DNA from: UBA1930 sp943368475
GTDB lineage: Bacteria > Bacteroidota > Bacteroidia > Chitinophagales > Chitinophagaceae
Reading direction: 5' to 3'
Assembly: GCA_943368475.1 (NCBI GenBank)
Contig: CALRLF020000011.1
Location: 9,369 to 73,368 of the forward strand
DNA length: 64,000 nucleotides
Shown here one piece after another: positions 43,584-52,580 of this stretch; position 1 is the first letter of the stretch; each line of letters opens with the position of its first letter. The notes beneath the pieces are model-generated. The model ran no database searches, was not told the origin of the DNA, and saw nothing but the letters and a program-made list of their open reading frames with translations. Position numbers and translations under genes: made by a program.

Positions 43584-44039
43584 ATGCAAATACAGTGGAT
43601 TTGTAAATCATTCAGCGAACTAACTTCAGCCGAATTATATGCCATACTTCGTTTAAGAAACGAAGTATTTGTGGTAGAACAAAATTGCGTTTTTCAAGAT
43701 GCCGATAATAAAGACCAACAAAGCATGCATTTAATGGGCTGGATTAATGATGAATTGGCAGCCTACACTCGTTTATTAAATGTTGGAGTAGCTTACGATA
43801 AAGTGTCTATTGGTCGTGTGGTTACAAGCCCAACGTATAGAAATTCAGGTATTGGTAAAGTGTTAATGGCTGAGTCTATAGAAAAATGCAATGCCTTATT
43901 TGGTATGCAGGATATTAAAATTGGAGCACAATTGTATTTAAAAAAATTCTACGAAAGTTTTGGATTTGCACAAACCAGTGAAGTTTATGATGAAGATGGA
44001 ATTGACCATATTGAAATGATAAAACCTGCCCATGCTTAA
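43584..44039 (+). CDS. GNAT acetyltransferase, ElaA type
   Basis: A 151-residue acetyltransferase resembling ElaA: it begins with KSFSELTSAELYAILRLRNEVFVVEQNCVFQDADNKD (about 6-42), followed by the acetyl-CoA loop region VSIGRVVTSPTYRNSGIGKVLMAESI (about 74-99) and FYESFGFAQTSEVYDEDGIDHIEM. The substrate is unknown. It overlaps the next gene by 8 bases. Confidence 0.88.
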   Translation: MQIQWICKSFSELTSAELYAILRLRNEVFVVEQNCVFQDADNKDQQSMHLMGWINDELAAYTRLLNVGVAYDKVSIGRVVTSPTYRNSGIGKVLMAESIEKCNALFGMQDIKIGAQLYLKKFYESFGFAQTSEVYDEDGIDHIEMIKPAHA

Positions 44040-44421
44040 AAAACGCATTATTTATGCAGCACTTTTTTTAATTACCATTCCCATTGGTTTGGCAACACGT
44101 AAAAAGCCACACTGGTTTTATGAATCTATTGCCACTTATGGTGGAGATATTTTATGGGCAACCTTATTCTTCTTCTTTTTCAGGTTCTTTTTTCCGGCAA
44201 AAAAATTATGGATGATTGCAGCATATACGTATGCATTTGCAGTAGCCATAGAAATTTCTCAATTGTACCATGCACCTTGGTTAGATACAATACGGGTAAC
44301 CTTTTTAGGAAAAATGATTTTAGGTTTTGGTTTTTTATGGAGCGATATTTTGAGTTATGCCATTGGGGTTTTAATTGGTTGGGGCATTGCAACCTTTGCA
44401 GAAAAAGATACGTCTAATTAG
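44032..44421 (+). CDS. DUF2809 family membrane protein
   Basis: A 129-residue protein with about four membrane segments (IIYAALFLITIPIGLA, GGDILWATLFFFFFRFFFPA, LWMIAAYTYAFAVAIEI, DILSYAIGVLIGWGIATF). The EISQLYHAPWLDTIR and LWSDILSYAIG motifs are those of DUF2809. Function unknown. Overlap with the upstream ElaA-type gene suggests one transcript. Confidence 0.85.
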   Translation: MLKKRIIYAALFLITIPIGLATRKKPHWFYESIATYGGDILWATLFFFFFRFFFPAKKLWMIAAYTYAFAVAIEISQLYHAPWLDTIRVTFLGKMILGFGFLWSDILSYAIGVLIGWGIATFAEKDTSN

Positions 44422-44438
44422 TACCTAAACTTTTTATA

Positions 44439-44537
44439 ATGAAAAAAGATATTACCGCTTCCGACGATGCAACTGAAATTGCATATGTAGTGGTGGGTAT
44501 TGTAATATTGGCTGTAGTAGCCATTTTTGTGCACTAA
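44439..44537 (+). CDS. Small single-membrane-span protein, 32 residues
   Basis: An ATG frame ending in TAA that encodes a charged N-terminus (MKKDITASDDATEIAY) and one hydrophobic span (VVVGIVILAVVAIFVH) to the end. It lies 17 bases past the DUF2809 stop, in the same direction, with a clean start. It is short, so coding is inferred only from this layout and the typical tail-anchored shape. Confidence 0.5.
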   Translation: MKKDITASDDATEIAYVVVGIVILAVVAIFVH

Positions 44538-44540
44538 TGC

Positions 44541-45050
44541 TTATACAAACAAGCCCCACTCATCTTCATAATCATCTTTCTCAAAAGTAGCAACCCATTG
44601 TTTAAACAGTTCTCTAAACCTGTTTAACGATTCTTCAATTACTTCCTTGTGCTGTTCATCAGCATCGCCAATCATAGCAGCAAAACTAATTTGTACCATC
44701 ATTTCACGGCAGTTGTTTCTAATTATGGATGCATTTTCCATACGCAACACATAATCGTTTACCTGTATGGCACTAATTATTTTAGGAGCAACTATAGTAA
44801 GGTTTTGAAAAATTAAATTCTTTGTACTTGCAGGGTGGCTTTTTTCATCTTCTGCCTCTCTTAAACTATCGGTTAAGGCAAACACCAAACCAAATACTTC
44901 ACGCCATTGATTGTATAAGGTTTTACCAATGTCTAAATTATTCTTTGTTTTCCATTCATCGCCTTCATCATCACTAAAACTGTGCAATATAGCATCATCC
45001 CATTCAGGCAATAAATTTAGTTTGTCTAAGTCCATAAAAAAGCAGTTCAT
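44541..45050 (-). CDS. Hypothetical acidic protein
   Basis: A 169-residue soluble, acidic, mostly helical protein that I do not recognise (WDDAILHSFSDDEGDEWKTK at the N-terminus, MMVQISFAAMIGDADEQHKEVIEESLNRF late, KDDYEDEWGLFV at the end). An internal ATG at 45035 is an equally good start. It has no signal or membrane segment. Its stop is 3 bases from the 32-residue convergent frame. Confidence 0.72.
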   Translation of the reverse strand: MNCFFMDLDKLNLLPEWDDAILHSFSDDEGDEWKTKNNLDIGKTLYNQWREVFGLVFALTDSLREAEDEKSHPASTKNLIFQNLTIVAPKIISAIQVNDYVLRMENASIIRNNCREMMVQISFAAMIGDADEQHKEVIEESLNRFRELFKQWVATFEKDDYEDEWGLFV

Positions 45051-45108
45051 TAAGGTGCAGCAAATTAACGAAAAGCAATATTGAACAATTGAAAACTAAA
45101 AATATTTT

Positions 45109-45162
45109 GTAGCCAGCTGTAGAATATCTATTCAACTGTTGACGGCGACGCTCCTTTCAAGG
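45109..45162 (+). repeat. Dispersed repeat, degenerate GCGTCGCAC-family copy
   Basis: AGCCAGCTGTAGAATAT, TTCAACTGTTGACGGCGACGC, CCTTTCAAGG; resembles 60071-60122 with a changed core. Confidence 0.45.
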
Positions 45163-45259
45163 TTTGGTATTTTGATGGACTTTTTTAAATAAATGTGTTT
45201 ACTCAATTGGTTATAAATTTAGAATTGAGTAAATTCAGATTGTATTCGATTACGTTCTA

Positions 45260-45291
45260 ATTCCCCTCCTTTGGAGGGGCTAGGGGTGGTT
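45260..45291 (+). repeat. 32-bp inverted repeat, left copy, bounding the DUF559 gene
   Basis: ATTCCCCTCCTTTGGAGGGG then CTAGGGGTGGTT. The reverse complement of 45747-45778 is identical at all 32 positions. The first 20 bases are themselves palindromic. Confidence 0.85.
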
Positions 45292-45308
45292 AAATAATAC
45301 AAATAAAA

Positions 45309-45731
45309 ATGGAAATCCTCACAACCATAAACGGCATTTCTATAAAACGAAATTTTGTAGAATCGCTACCGTATAACCCAAACTTAAAACAGCTTGCAAA
45401 AGACAAACGTAAAGCTGGTATTTATAGTGAAGTATTGTTTTGGCAACAGGTAAGAAATAAACAGTTTCATAAAATTGATTTCGACAGACAAAGAATTATT
45501 GGTAATTGCATTGTAGATTTTTATGTGAAAGCGTTAGGTCTTGTAGTAGAAATTGACGGCATTAGTCACGAAGGAAAAATTGAATACGATATAGCAAGGC
45601 AATTATTTTTAGAAAGTTTAGGATTGAAAGTATTTAGAGTAACCGATGGCTTAGTGTTGCAAAGAACATTGGATGTAATGGAAATGTTGGAAAATTATAT
45701 TATTAGCGAGTTTGGTGTGAGCCATATTTGA
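45309..45731 (+). CDS. DUF559 endonuclease-domain protein
   Basis: A 140-residue protein of the DUF559 family, in the PD-(D/E)XK/Vsr-like nuclease group. Visible motifs: SEVLFWQQVRNKQF (about 41-54), FDRQRIIGNCIVDFYVKALGLVVEIDGISH (about 59-88, with the Asp and Glu-x-Asp of the active site), then DIARQLFLESLGLKVFRVTD. The gene fills the space between two identical 32-bp inverted repeats, 17 bases on the left and 15 on the right. No methylase is nearby, so a restriction system is unlikely. DUF559 proteins have no settled role. Confidence 0.85.
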   Translation: MEILTTINGISIKRNFVESLPYNPNLKQLAKDKRKAGIYSEVLFWQQVRNKQFHKIDFDRQRIIGNCIVDFYVKALGLVVEIDGISHEGKIEYDIARQLFLESLGLKVFRVTDGLVLQRTLDVMEMLENYIISEFGVSHI

Positions 45732-45746
45732 TTTGTTTTATAAGTG

Positions 45747-45778
45747 AACCACCCCTAGCCCCTCCAAAGGAGGGGAAT
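45747..45778 (-). repeat. 32-bp inverted repeat, right copy
   Basis: AACCACCCCTAG then CCCCTCCAAAGGAGGGGAAT; exact inverse of 45260-45291. Confidence 0.85.
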
Positions 45779-45850
45779 ATGGAGAAGATTGTGTAGTAGG
45801 ATGTTTATTTTAAGCGTTGGGAAATTCTATTATTAATACGTTTTTAAGTA

Positions 45851-45882
45851 AACCACTCCTAACCCCTCCAAAGGAGGGGAAT
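45851..45882 (-). repeat. Third copy of the 32-bp repeat
   Basis: Same direction as 45747-45778, 30 of 32 identical, 72 bases further on. The bases before both copies (AAGTGAACC, AAGTAAACC) also match. Confidence 0.8.
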
Positions 45883-46058
45883 TAGAAAAACCTTTTGCCA
45901 AATAGCATTCCTTCAGCTCAAGTAGCCCCGATTGTAACGAAAAGCCCCAATGCAATTGGGCTTGCAGTGAAAAGCGGGAACTGTAGTTGATTGGAATACT
46001 TAAAGTTGATAGCTTCCATAAATTATTTATACATTTAGTGCCATAAAAATATACTACA
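45883..46058. other. Non-coding stretch with a CCCGATTG/AAAAGCGGG repeat
   Basis: Between the third 32-bp repeat and the HerA-like gene. It holds an internal hairpin (GCCCCAATGCAATTGGGC, about 45944-45962) and an AAAAGCGGGAACTGTAGTTGA tail that resembles 31816-31850. No gene seen. Confidence 0.5.
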
Positions 46059-47600
46059 ATGGCAGGGGCAGAACAATTTATTGAAGCAGTAAAAAATGGT
46101 TATTCGTTTAAAGGGGAGCATGTAAAAATTGGTGTGGGTGTTTTAGATGGACAAGTGGTTGTTGGGGCCGACGTAAGTCTGCCTTTTAAAACCATGAACC
46201 GTCATGGTTTAATTGCAGGTGCAACAGGTACTGGTAAAACTAAAACCTTGCAAATGTTAAGTGAATGCCTGAGTGATAATAGTGTACCTGTTTTGGTAAT
46301 GGATATTAAAGGCGATTTTAGTGGCATTGCTGCTGCAGGTGTTGCCAATGATAAAATTAATGACCGTTGTACCAAGCTGAATGTAGAATTTAAGCCTACT
46401 GCTTTTCCTGTGGAGTTGCTTACATTGAGTGATCAAAAAGGTGTTCGTTTAAGAGCTACTGTGAGTGAGTTTGGTCCTGTTTTATTGAGTAAAATTTTAG
46501 GACTGAATGATACGCAAGGTGGTTTGGTAGCAATGATTTTTAAGTATTGTGACGACAATAAAATGCCTTTATTAGATTTAAAAGATTTTATTAAAGTATT
46601 GCAATTTATTGGTGATGAAGGCAAGGCTGAAATGGAAAAAACCTATGGCAAAATTTCTACTACTAGCACAGGAACTATTTTGCGTAAAGTAGTAGAGTTG
46701 CAACAACAAGGTGCTGATGTTTTTTTTGGTGAAAAAAGTTTTGAAGTAGAAGACTTAATGCGTATTGATGGAGAAGGAAGGGGTGTAGTAAATATTTTAC
46801 GTGTAATGGATATGCAAAACAGACCCAAACTGTTTAGCACATTTATGTTGCAGTTATTAGCTGAGTTGTATGCTGTGTGCCCAGAAGAAGGCGACTTAGA
46901 TAAACCCAAATTAATCTTATTTATAGATGAAGCTCATTTGGTTTTTCAGGAAGCCAGCGATGCTTTGTTACAACAAATTGAAACTGTCATTAAATTAATA
47001 CGTAGTAAGGGTATTGGTATTTTCTTTTGTACGCAAAACCCACAAGATATACCAGCCAGTATATTGGCACAGTTGGGTTTAAAAATTCAGCATGCATTAA
47101 GGGCATTTACTGCTGCTGATAGAAAGGTTATAAAAACGGCAGCAGAGAATTTTCCGGAAACAGATTTTTATGAAACCGATGAGCTGCTTACTCAATTGGG
47201 CATTGGTGAAGCTTTTGTTACTTTATTAAATGAAAAGGGTATTCCAACACCATTGGTACACACCATGCTTTGCCCACCAAGAAGCAGAATGGATGTATTG
47301 AATGAAACTGAAATAGATAAATTAATTACTAAAAGTAAATTGGTAGATAAATATGATGAGGTGGTAGATACTGAAAGTGCTTATGAAATACTTACTGCTA
47401 AGTTAGAGGAAGCTGCTAAAAAAACAGAAGAAGAGCAGGTAGAAAAAGAAGAAGCTAAAAAAGAAAAAGAAGAGCCAGGCTTTTTTGATAACCCTGTTGT
47501 AAAACAAATTGGAAGAACAGCAGCCAATGTAATTACCAGAAGTTTATTAGGTGCGTTAGGTTTGGGTGGAAGAAGTAGTAAACGAAAAAGTTTATTTTAA
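46059..47600 (+). CDS. HerA-like ATPase, DUF853 family
   Basis: A 513-residue P-loop ATPase. Walker A GATGTGKTKTLQML (about 53-66), MDIKGDFSGIAAAG, Walker B LILFIDEAHLVF (about 285-296), and FFCTQNPQDIPASILAQLGLKIQHALRAF, all typical of the DUF853/YjgR group within the HerA/FtsK superfamily. The C-terminus is a charged coiled region (EEAAKKTEEEQVEKEEAKKEKEE). The role is unknown; relatives are hexameric DNA translocases. It lies next to the recQ gene, which is convergent. Confidence 0.9.
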   Translation: MAGAEQFIEAVKNGYSFKGEHVKIGVGVLDGQVVVGADVSLPFKTMNRHGLIAGATGTGKTKTLQMLSECLSDNSVPVLVMDIKGDFSGIAAAGVANDKINDRCTKLNVEFKPTAFPVELLTLSDQKGVRLRATVSEFGPVLLSKILGLNDTQGGLVAMIFKYCDDNKMPLLDLKDFIKVLQFIGDEGKAEMEKTYGKISTTSTGTILRKVVELQQQGADVFFGEKSFEVEDLMRIDGEGRGVVNILRVMDMQNRPKLFSTFMLQLLAELYAVCPEEGDLDKPKLILFIDEAHLVFQEASDALLQQIETVIKLIRSKGIGIFFCTQNPQDIPASILAQLGLKIQHALRAFTAADRKVIKTAAENFPETDFYETDELLTQLGIGEAFVTLLNEKGIPTPLVHTMLCPPRSRMDVLNETEIDKLITKSKLVDKYDEVVDTESAYEILTAKLEEAAKKTEEEQVEKEEAKKEKEEPGFFDNPVVKQIGRTAANVITRSLLGALGLGGRSSKRKSLF

Positions 47601-47612
47601 AATATGCTTAGA

Positions 47613-49517
47613 TTATGCTTTATGCACTAGTCCAAATTCATTTACCATTATTAGCTTTTCACTTTGCAAAAACTCCATCACTTTATGGAGTTTTTCTTTT
47701 TTAATGGGTTTAAGCTGTTGTATGAGTTGATGTATGGGAATACCATTTACTGGTAGTTGAGCATAAATTGTTGCTTCAATTTGTTTGAATTCTTCTGTGG
47801 TGATTTCATTTGATTTTTTAGCCAAACAATTATCACAAATGCCACAATCTTTTACAGCGGAATCTCCAAAATAGGCTGAGATATGTTTGCTTCTGCAATC
47901 AGTTTTTAATTCAATATAATTGAACATTGCAGCAACACGTTGCTCATACAATTTTTTTCTTTGGTTGTAAGTTTCTCCGTTGAATTGTAAATGCTGTGTT
48001 GAAGCTCGGTTGAGCAGAAAATATATTTGTGGAGTTTCTTTTTGTGGCAAATATTCTATAATACCATAACCATACAGCACTTTTAAGTCGGCATAAATTT
48101 TTTCGTAAGGCAACTTGGCAATTTTGGCCAATAATTTTTCATTGATAGAAACACGATGCTCAAAAATACCTTCGTACGTACGCAACAAAGTTTTCATTAC
48201 AGCATCTAAATGTGGGTACACATTTTCTACATTGTTGATGGTGTATTTGTCAGTAGTAAATTCTATTTGTGAGGGTAAGAAAATGTTTTCTGTAAATGCC
48301 AAATGGCCTTGTTGCTCTAATATTTTTAAAACATTAATTACCGTAAAATAGTCAAGTTTAAAGTTGTTGCAAAATGTTATTAAGTCAAAATCGTAGTAAT
48401 TGCCTTCGCCAATACCAACAGGTATTTGCAGGTAATCAGCAACTGCTTGATAAACCTGTTTAATAGTTTCGAATGTTGGGAATTTTTCTTGTGGCAATAA
48501 TTGTAGTGCAGCAATATCGGTTGGTTGATACAATAATACTGCATAAGCTCTTTTACCATCTCTGCCAGCACGGCCAGCTTCCTGGTAATAATTTTCTAAA
48601 CAGTCGGGCAGGTTTAAATGAATCACAGTTCTTACATCTGGCTTATCGATGCCCATACCAAATGCATTGGTACAAACAATAATTCTTATTTTGTTATTAA
48701 TCCAAGCAGTTTGTTTTTCAGCACGTTCAGCTTGTGTTATTCCAGCATGATAAAAGTCTGCCGAAAATCCATGTTGCTGTAACAATAGAGCAATGCGTTT
48801 GGTTTCTTTACGATTGCTGCAATAAATAATACTGCTTCCTTTTACATTGTTTAAAATTTCAATTGCCTTATTAATCTTGCTATCTACTTTAAAAACTGAA
48901 TACGATAAATTGGGTTTCTCAAACGACTGCTGGAAAACATTGGGCTGTTTTAATTGCAATTTCTCAACAATATCTTTTTGCACCAATGGCGTTGCCGATG
49001 CAGTTAATGCTACAAAAGTTGTATTGATCAATGCATTTCGTAAATCAGCAATTCTTAAATAGGGTGGACGGAAGTCGTAACCCCACTGACTTATGCAATG
49101 TGCTTCATCTATGGCAATCATACTTACATCTATACCTGCTAAATATTCTTTAAATAAACTGGTTTCTAATCGTTCGGGTGAGAGGTACAAAAATTTATAT
49201 TCACCCTGAACAACTTTTTTGAGTGTTTTAGTTAGGTCGTAATAACTCATGCCACTCACCAATGCTACAGCAGGAATATTTCTTTTCTGCAAATTTTCTA
49301 CCTGATCTTTCATTAAAGCAATCAATGGAGAAATTACCAAACAAACACCATCTAGCATTAATGCAGGTAGTTGAAAGCAAATGGATTTTCCGCCACCAGT
49401 TGGTAATAAGGCAACAGTATCTTTTCCATCTAAAATAGATTGAATGATTTGGGCTTGTTCTCCTTTAAAAGAATTGTAGCCCCAATATTGCTGCAATATT
49501 TGTTCTTTGCTTAGCAT
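47613..49517 (-). CDS. recQ: ATP-dependent DNA helicase RecQ
   Basis: A 634-residue 3'-5' DNA helicase. Motifs: LLPTGGGKSICFQLPAL (about 38-54), IDEAHCISQWGYDFRPPYLRI (about 136-156), SIIYCSNRKET, GMGIDKPDVRTVIH, and GRAGRDGKR. A zinc-binding set (CRSKHISAYFG, CGICDNC) and an RQC-like winged region follow; there is no clear HRDC domain. Some genomes carry two RecQ forms, and this is the shorter type with a divergent C-terminal region. Confidence 0.92.
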   Translation of the reverse strand: MLSKEQILQQYWGYNSFKGEQAQIIQSILDGKDTVALLPTGGGKSICFQLPALMLDGVCLVISPLIALMKDQVENLQKRNIPAVALVSGMSYYDLTKTLKKVVQGEYKFLYLSPERLETSLFKEYLAGIDVSMIAIDEAHCISQWGYDFRPPYLRIADLRNALINTTFVALTASATPLVQKDIVEKLQLKQPNVFQQSFEKPNLSYSVFKVDSKINKAIEILNNVKGSSIIYCSNRKETKRIALLLQQHGFSADFYHAGITQAERAEKQTAWINNKIRIIVCTNAFGMGIDKPDVRTVIHLNLPDCLENYYQEAGRAGRDGKRAYAVLLYQPTDIAALQLLPQEKFPTFETIKQVYQAVADYLQIPVGIGEGNYYDFDLITFCNNFKLDYFTVINVLKILEQQGHLAFTENIFLPSQIEFTTDKYTINNVENVYPHLDAVMKTLLRTYEGIFEHRVSINEKLLAKIAKLPYEKIYADLKVLYGYGIIEYLPQKETPQIYFLLNRASTQHLQFNGETYNQRKKLYEQRVAAMFNYIELKTDCRSKHISAYFGDSAVKDCGICDNCLAKKSNEITTEEFKQIEATIYAQLPVNGIPIHQLIQQLKPIKKEKLHKVMEFLQSEKLIMVNEFGLVHKA

Positions 49518-49525
49518 CAGTTATT

Positions 49526-49533
49526 CAAATATA
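49526..49533 (-). promoter_or_regulatory. Possible -7 element for recQ
   Basis: TATATTTG on the minus strand, 8 bases before the ATG; no -33 element seen, and the leader would be almost absent. Confidence 0.3.
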
Positions 49534-49664
49534 TTTCTGTTTACTGTTGTTTGTTCATAAAAAAATGGGATACTTACTTTTATTAATAGCACAACTCATG
49601 TAACTCGTAAATATTGTACTATTGCTCCTTTTTAAAAGAAAGTATAAGAACAAGCTTAAAAGAT

Positions 49665-52526
49665 ATGTCTAAGCAAACGAATAAAGTTGCATTGGTGTTG
49701 TTGCCAGATGAAATGATTGAATCTTACTTCATTGTACAATCAATTCACATTATTAAAACAGAAAAGTCTATTGATACAGCTACCTACGATTTAGATAAAA
49801 AAGAATTGGCTAATTATTTTTCTGCCTTACCCAAAGCCATTCAGGATACACTCATTTTATTTAGTGAAAAAGCTATTTTAAATGAGTGGCAGTATTGTAA
49901 ACAACGATATGCCAAACAACGTGCAGGTAAAAGCATAGAAATTTTCACACAAAATTCTATGTTGCGTTATTTGCATGATGTTTTGAATAGACTAAAACCA
50001 TTTTTCCCTGCATTATCTTTTTATCACAAAACCTTATCAGCAAATAAAAAAAGTTATCGCACATCACTATGCAGTTTTAGTGCTTTTAAGCCAACATTAT
50101 CGTTTGAAGTAATTAAACACCATACAGCATTTAGTGTATTAATTAATGTAGAATTGAATGGTGCTGATTATGTTCTTTCATCTTTTAATCGTACTCATTT
50201 TTTATTAGAAAGCAACAATGAATATTTTATTCTGTCCCTTAAAGACTATCAAACTATAGAATGGATAAACAGTAACATTCACTTGTATCAAAATGATGAA
50301 ACAACTTTTGTAGAGTTTGTTTTAACAAAATTAGAAGCTGATTATACGGTAAACAGAAATAATTTATTTGCAAAGAATGAGATTGAAGTTGTACCTGTAA
50401 ACCGAATTTTATTGAGTGAATTGAACAATGCTTTTTTAATGCTTACGCCACAATGGTTGTATGATGGATTTATTGTGGATGGTTCATTTTCTGACACATT
50501 TGAAACCAAGCAAAATGGCGTTGCATATAGTATTAAAAGAAATCAGGTTGCTGAGCAAAACTTCATTCAACTGATTGAAGCATTGCATCCCAATTTTCCT
50601 AAACAAAGAAATGGTTATTACTATGTAAGCTTTGCCGATGCTACCAAGAAACAATGGTTTTTAAAAGCCTATCATCATTTGTTAGAAATGAATATTGATT
50701 TGATAGGCATGGATATGCTCAAGCATTTTAAATATTCATCTTTTAAAGCAATAACTGACTTTACAATTAAAGAACAAACTGATAGTAAGGTGGTGCTACA
50801 AATGAAAACTTCATTTGGTAAAGAGGAAATTCCATTAAAAGAATTGCAGAAAATATTATTTGCAGGGCAAAAAGCCGTATTGCTGAAAGATGGTAGCTTG
50901 GGTGTGTTTGATGATGATTGGTTGCAACAATTTTCAGCCATAATTAAGCATGGCAAAATTGATGGTTCAACCATTGAAGTTGCACGTTGGATGGCTATTG
51001 CAGAAGATCGAAGTGAAAACAATATTACCGTTTTACAAACAACCATTAAAAAAGATTGGTGGCAAAAATGGGTTGATTGGCAAACACAGGAAAAACCTGT
51101 TTACACAGTTCCGTCAACCGTACAGGCAAGCTTAAGACCTTATCAGCAAAAAGGGTTTGAGTGGATGGCTTTATTGGCAGATGTTGGTGCAGGTGCTTGT
51201 TTGGCAGATGATATGGGGCTTGGTAAAACATTGCAAACGATTTGTTTTTTGGCTCATTATCTACAGGAACATCCTGGTTCAAAAAATATCATAGTTTGTC
51301 CATCTTCTTTAATGTACAACTGGCAAAAAGAATTGGAGAAATTTGCTCCATCTATTGAAGTGTTGGTATATCATGGAGCCAATAGAAAAGAGGAGGAATT
51401 GTTAAAAGAAAATGTGCAAATCATTATCACTAGTTATGGAACAGTACGAGCTGATAATGGTGTATTGTTTTCTACAGTCTATGGTGTAGCTGTGGTAGAT
51501 GAAAGTCACAATATTAAAAATCCATCAGCACAAATTACCAAAGCCATTAGTGCTTTGCAATCTAATGTAAGCATTGCATTAAGTGGTACGCCTGTTGTGA
51601 ACAATACCTTTGATTTATACGCTCAGTTAAATTTTGCATTACCAGGTATGTTTGGCAGCAGAGAATTTTTTAAACGTGAATATGCTGATGCAATTGATAA
51701 GTATCACGATGAGGATAAGATTCAACAACTCCAAAAAATGACTGCTCCGTTTATTTTACGTAGAACAAAAGAACAGGTAGCCAAAGATTTACCAGCAAAA
51801 ACAGAAAGTATTTTATGGTGTAGTATGCATGCTCATCAAAAAATGGTGTACGATGAAATTAGTGAGCAAATAAGAACTAATATTTTTTCTGATATAAAAG
51901 ATAAAGGACTCGGGAAAAGTAAATTAGCTGTATTACAAGGAATCATGAAATTGCGTCAGGTATGCAACACACCTTTATTATTGCCAACTGATGAACAACA
52001 AAATTGTAAGGAGTCTATCAAAACAGAAATGTTGTTGAATGAACTGCAAAATATTTTGGGTGCACATAAAGCCATTGTATTTTCTCAATTCAGTTCTATG
52101 TTGGATTTGTTGGCTGCTGAATGTGATAAAAAAAGCATTCAATATTTTCATTTTGATGGACAAACACCACCAGCCAAACGAGCTGAAATGGTGGCTGCTT
52201 TTCAGGATGAAGCCAGCGATACACATTTGTTTTTAATCAGTTTAAAGGCAGGTAATACCGGTTTAACCTTAACTGCTGCTGATTATGTTTTCCTGTTCGA
52301 TCCTTGGTGGAACACTGCTATTGAGCAACAAGCGATTGATAGAACACATAGGATTGGGCAAACAAAAAATGTGTTTGCTTACAAACTCATTTGTAAGGAT
52401 ACGATCGAAGAAAAAATTATTCAGCTACAACTGCGTAAGAAAAAATTAGCCGAAGAATTGGTAACCGAAGATGATGGTTTTGTAAAATCATTGACCGAGG
52501 AAGATGTGGCTTATTTGTTTGGATAA
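49665..52526 (+). CDS. SNF2-family DEAD-like helicase/ATPase
   Basis: A 953-residue SWI2/SNF2 ATPase. The N-terminal half (about 1-470) is a little-conserved region; the ATPase core follows: LRPYQQKGFEWMALLADVGAGACLADDMGLGKTLQTICFLAHY, DESHNIKN, ALSGTPVVNNTFDLYAQLNF, RRTKEQVAKDLP, then the helicase C lobe (FSQFSSMLDLLA, DRTHRIGQTKNVFAYKLI). The frame is open upstream to a TTG at 49614, but MSKQTNKVALVLLPDEM starting at the ATG at 49665 is the natural N-terminus. Role is probably chromatin-like DNA or RNA-polymerase remodelling; not a restriction component here. Confidence 0.92.
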   Translation: MSKQTNKVALVLLPDEMIESYFIVQSIHIIKTEKSIDTATYDLDKKELANYFSALPKAIQDTLILFSEKAILNEWQYCKQRYAKQRAGKSIEIFTQNSMLRYLHDVLNRLKPFFPALSFYHKTLSANKKSYRTSLCSFSAFKPTLSFEVIKHHTAFSVLINVELNGADYVLSSFNRTHFLLESNNEYFILSLKDYQTIEWINSNIHLYQNDETTFVEFVLTKLEADYTVNRNNLFAKNEIEVVPVNRILLSELNNAFLMLTPQWLYDGFIVDGSFSDTFETKQNGVAYSIKRNQVAEQNFIQLIEALHPNFPKQRNGYYYVSFADATKKQWFLKAYHHLLEMNIDLIGMDMLKHFKYSSFKAITDFTIKEQTDSKVVLQMKTSFGKEEIPLKELQKILFAGQKAVLLKDGSLGVFDDDWLQQFSAIIKHGKIDGSTIEVARWMAIAEDRSENNITVLQTTIKKDWWQKWVDWQTQEKPVYTVPSTVQASLRPYQQKGFEWMALLADVGAGACLADDMGLGKTLQTICFLAHYLQEHPGSKNIIVCPSSLMYNWQKELEKFAPSIEVLVYHGANRKEEELLKENVQIIITSYGTVRADNGVLFSTVYGVAVVDESHNIKNPSAQITKAISALQSNVSIALSGTPVVNNTFDLYAQLNFALPGMFGSREFFKREYADAIDKYHDEDKIQQLQKMTAPFILRRTKEQVAKDLPAKTESILWCSMHAHQKMVYDEISEQIRTNIFSDIKDKGLGKSKLAVLQGIMKLRQVCNTPLLLPTDEQQNCKESIKTEMLLNELQNILGAHKAIVFSQFSSMLDLLAAECDKKSIQYFHFDGQTPPAKRAEMVAAFQDEASDTHLFLISLKAGNTGLTLTAADYVFLFDPWWNTAIEQQAIDRTHRIGQTKNVFAYKLICKDTIEEKIIQLQLRKKKLAEELVTEDDGFVKSLTEEDVAYLFG

Positions 52527-52542
52527 CAGTTGCCACAGAAAC

Positions 52543-52573
52543 ACAGAGACACAGAAAATTTTTGTGTCTCTGT
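52543..52573. terminator. Hairpin between convergent SNF2 and copper ATPase genes
   Basis: ACAGAGACACA and TGTGTCTCTGT form a perfect 11-bp stem around a 9-base A/T loop. It could end both transcripts; the T-tracts are poor. Confidence 0.5.
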
Positions 52574-52580
52574 TATATTA

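Noticed and set aside
45309..45731. DUF559 gene as part of a restriction-modification system
   Set aside because: No methyltransferase or specificity gene is nearby; the flanking repeats suggest a different role.
49614..49664. TTG start for the SNF2 protein
   Set aside because: The ATG at 49665 gives a natural N-terminus; the extra codons have no family support.
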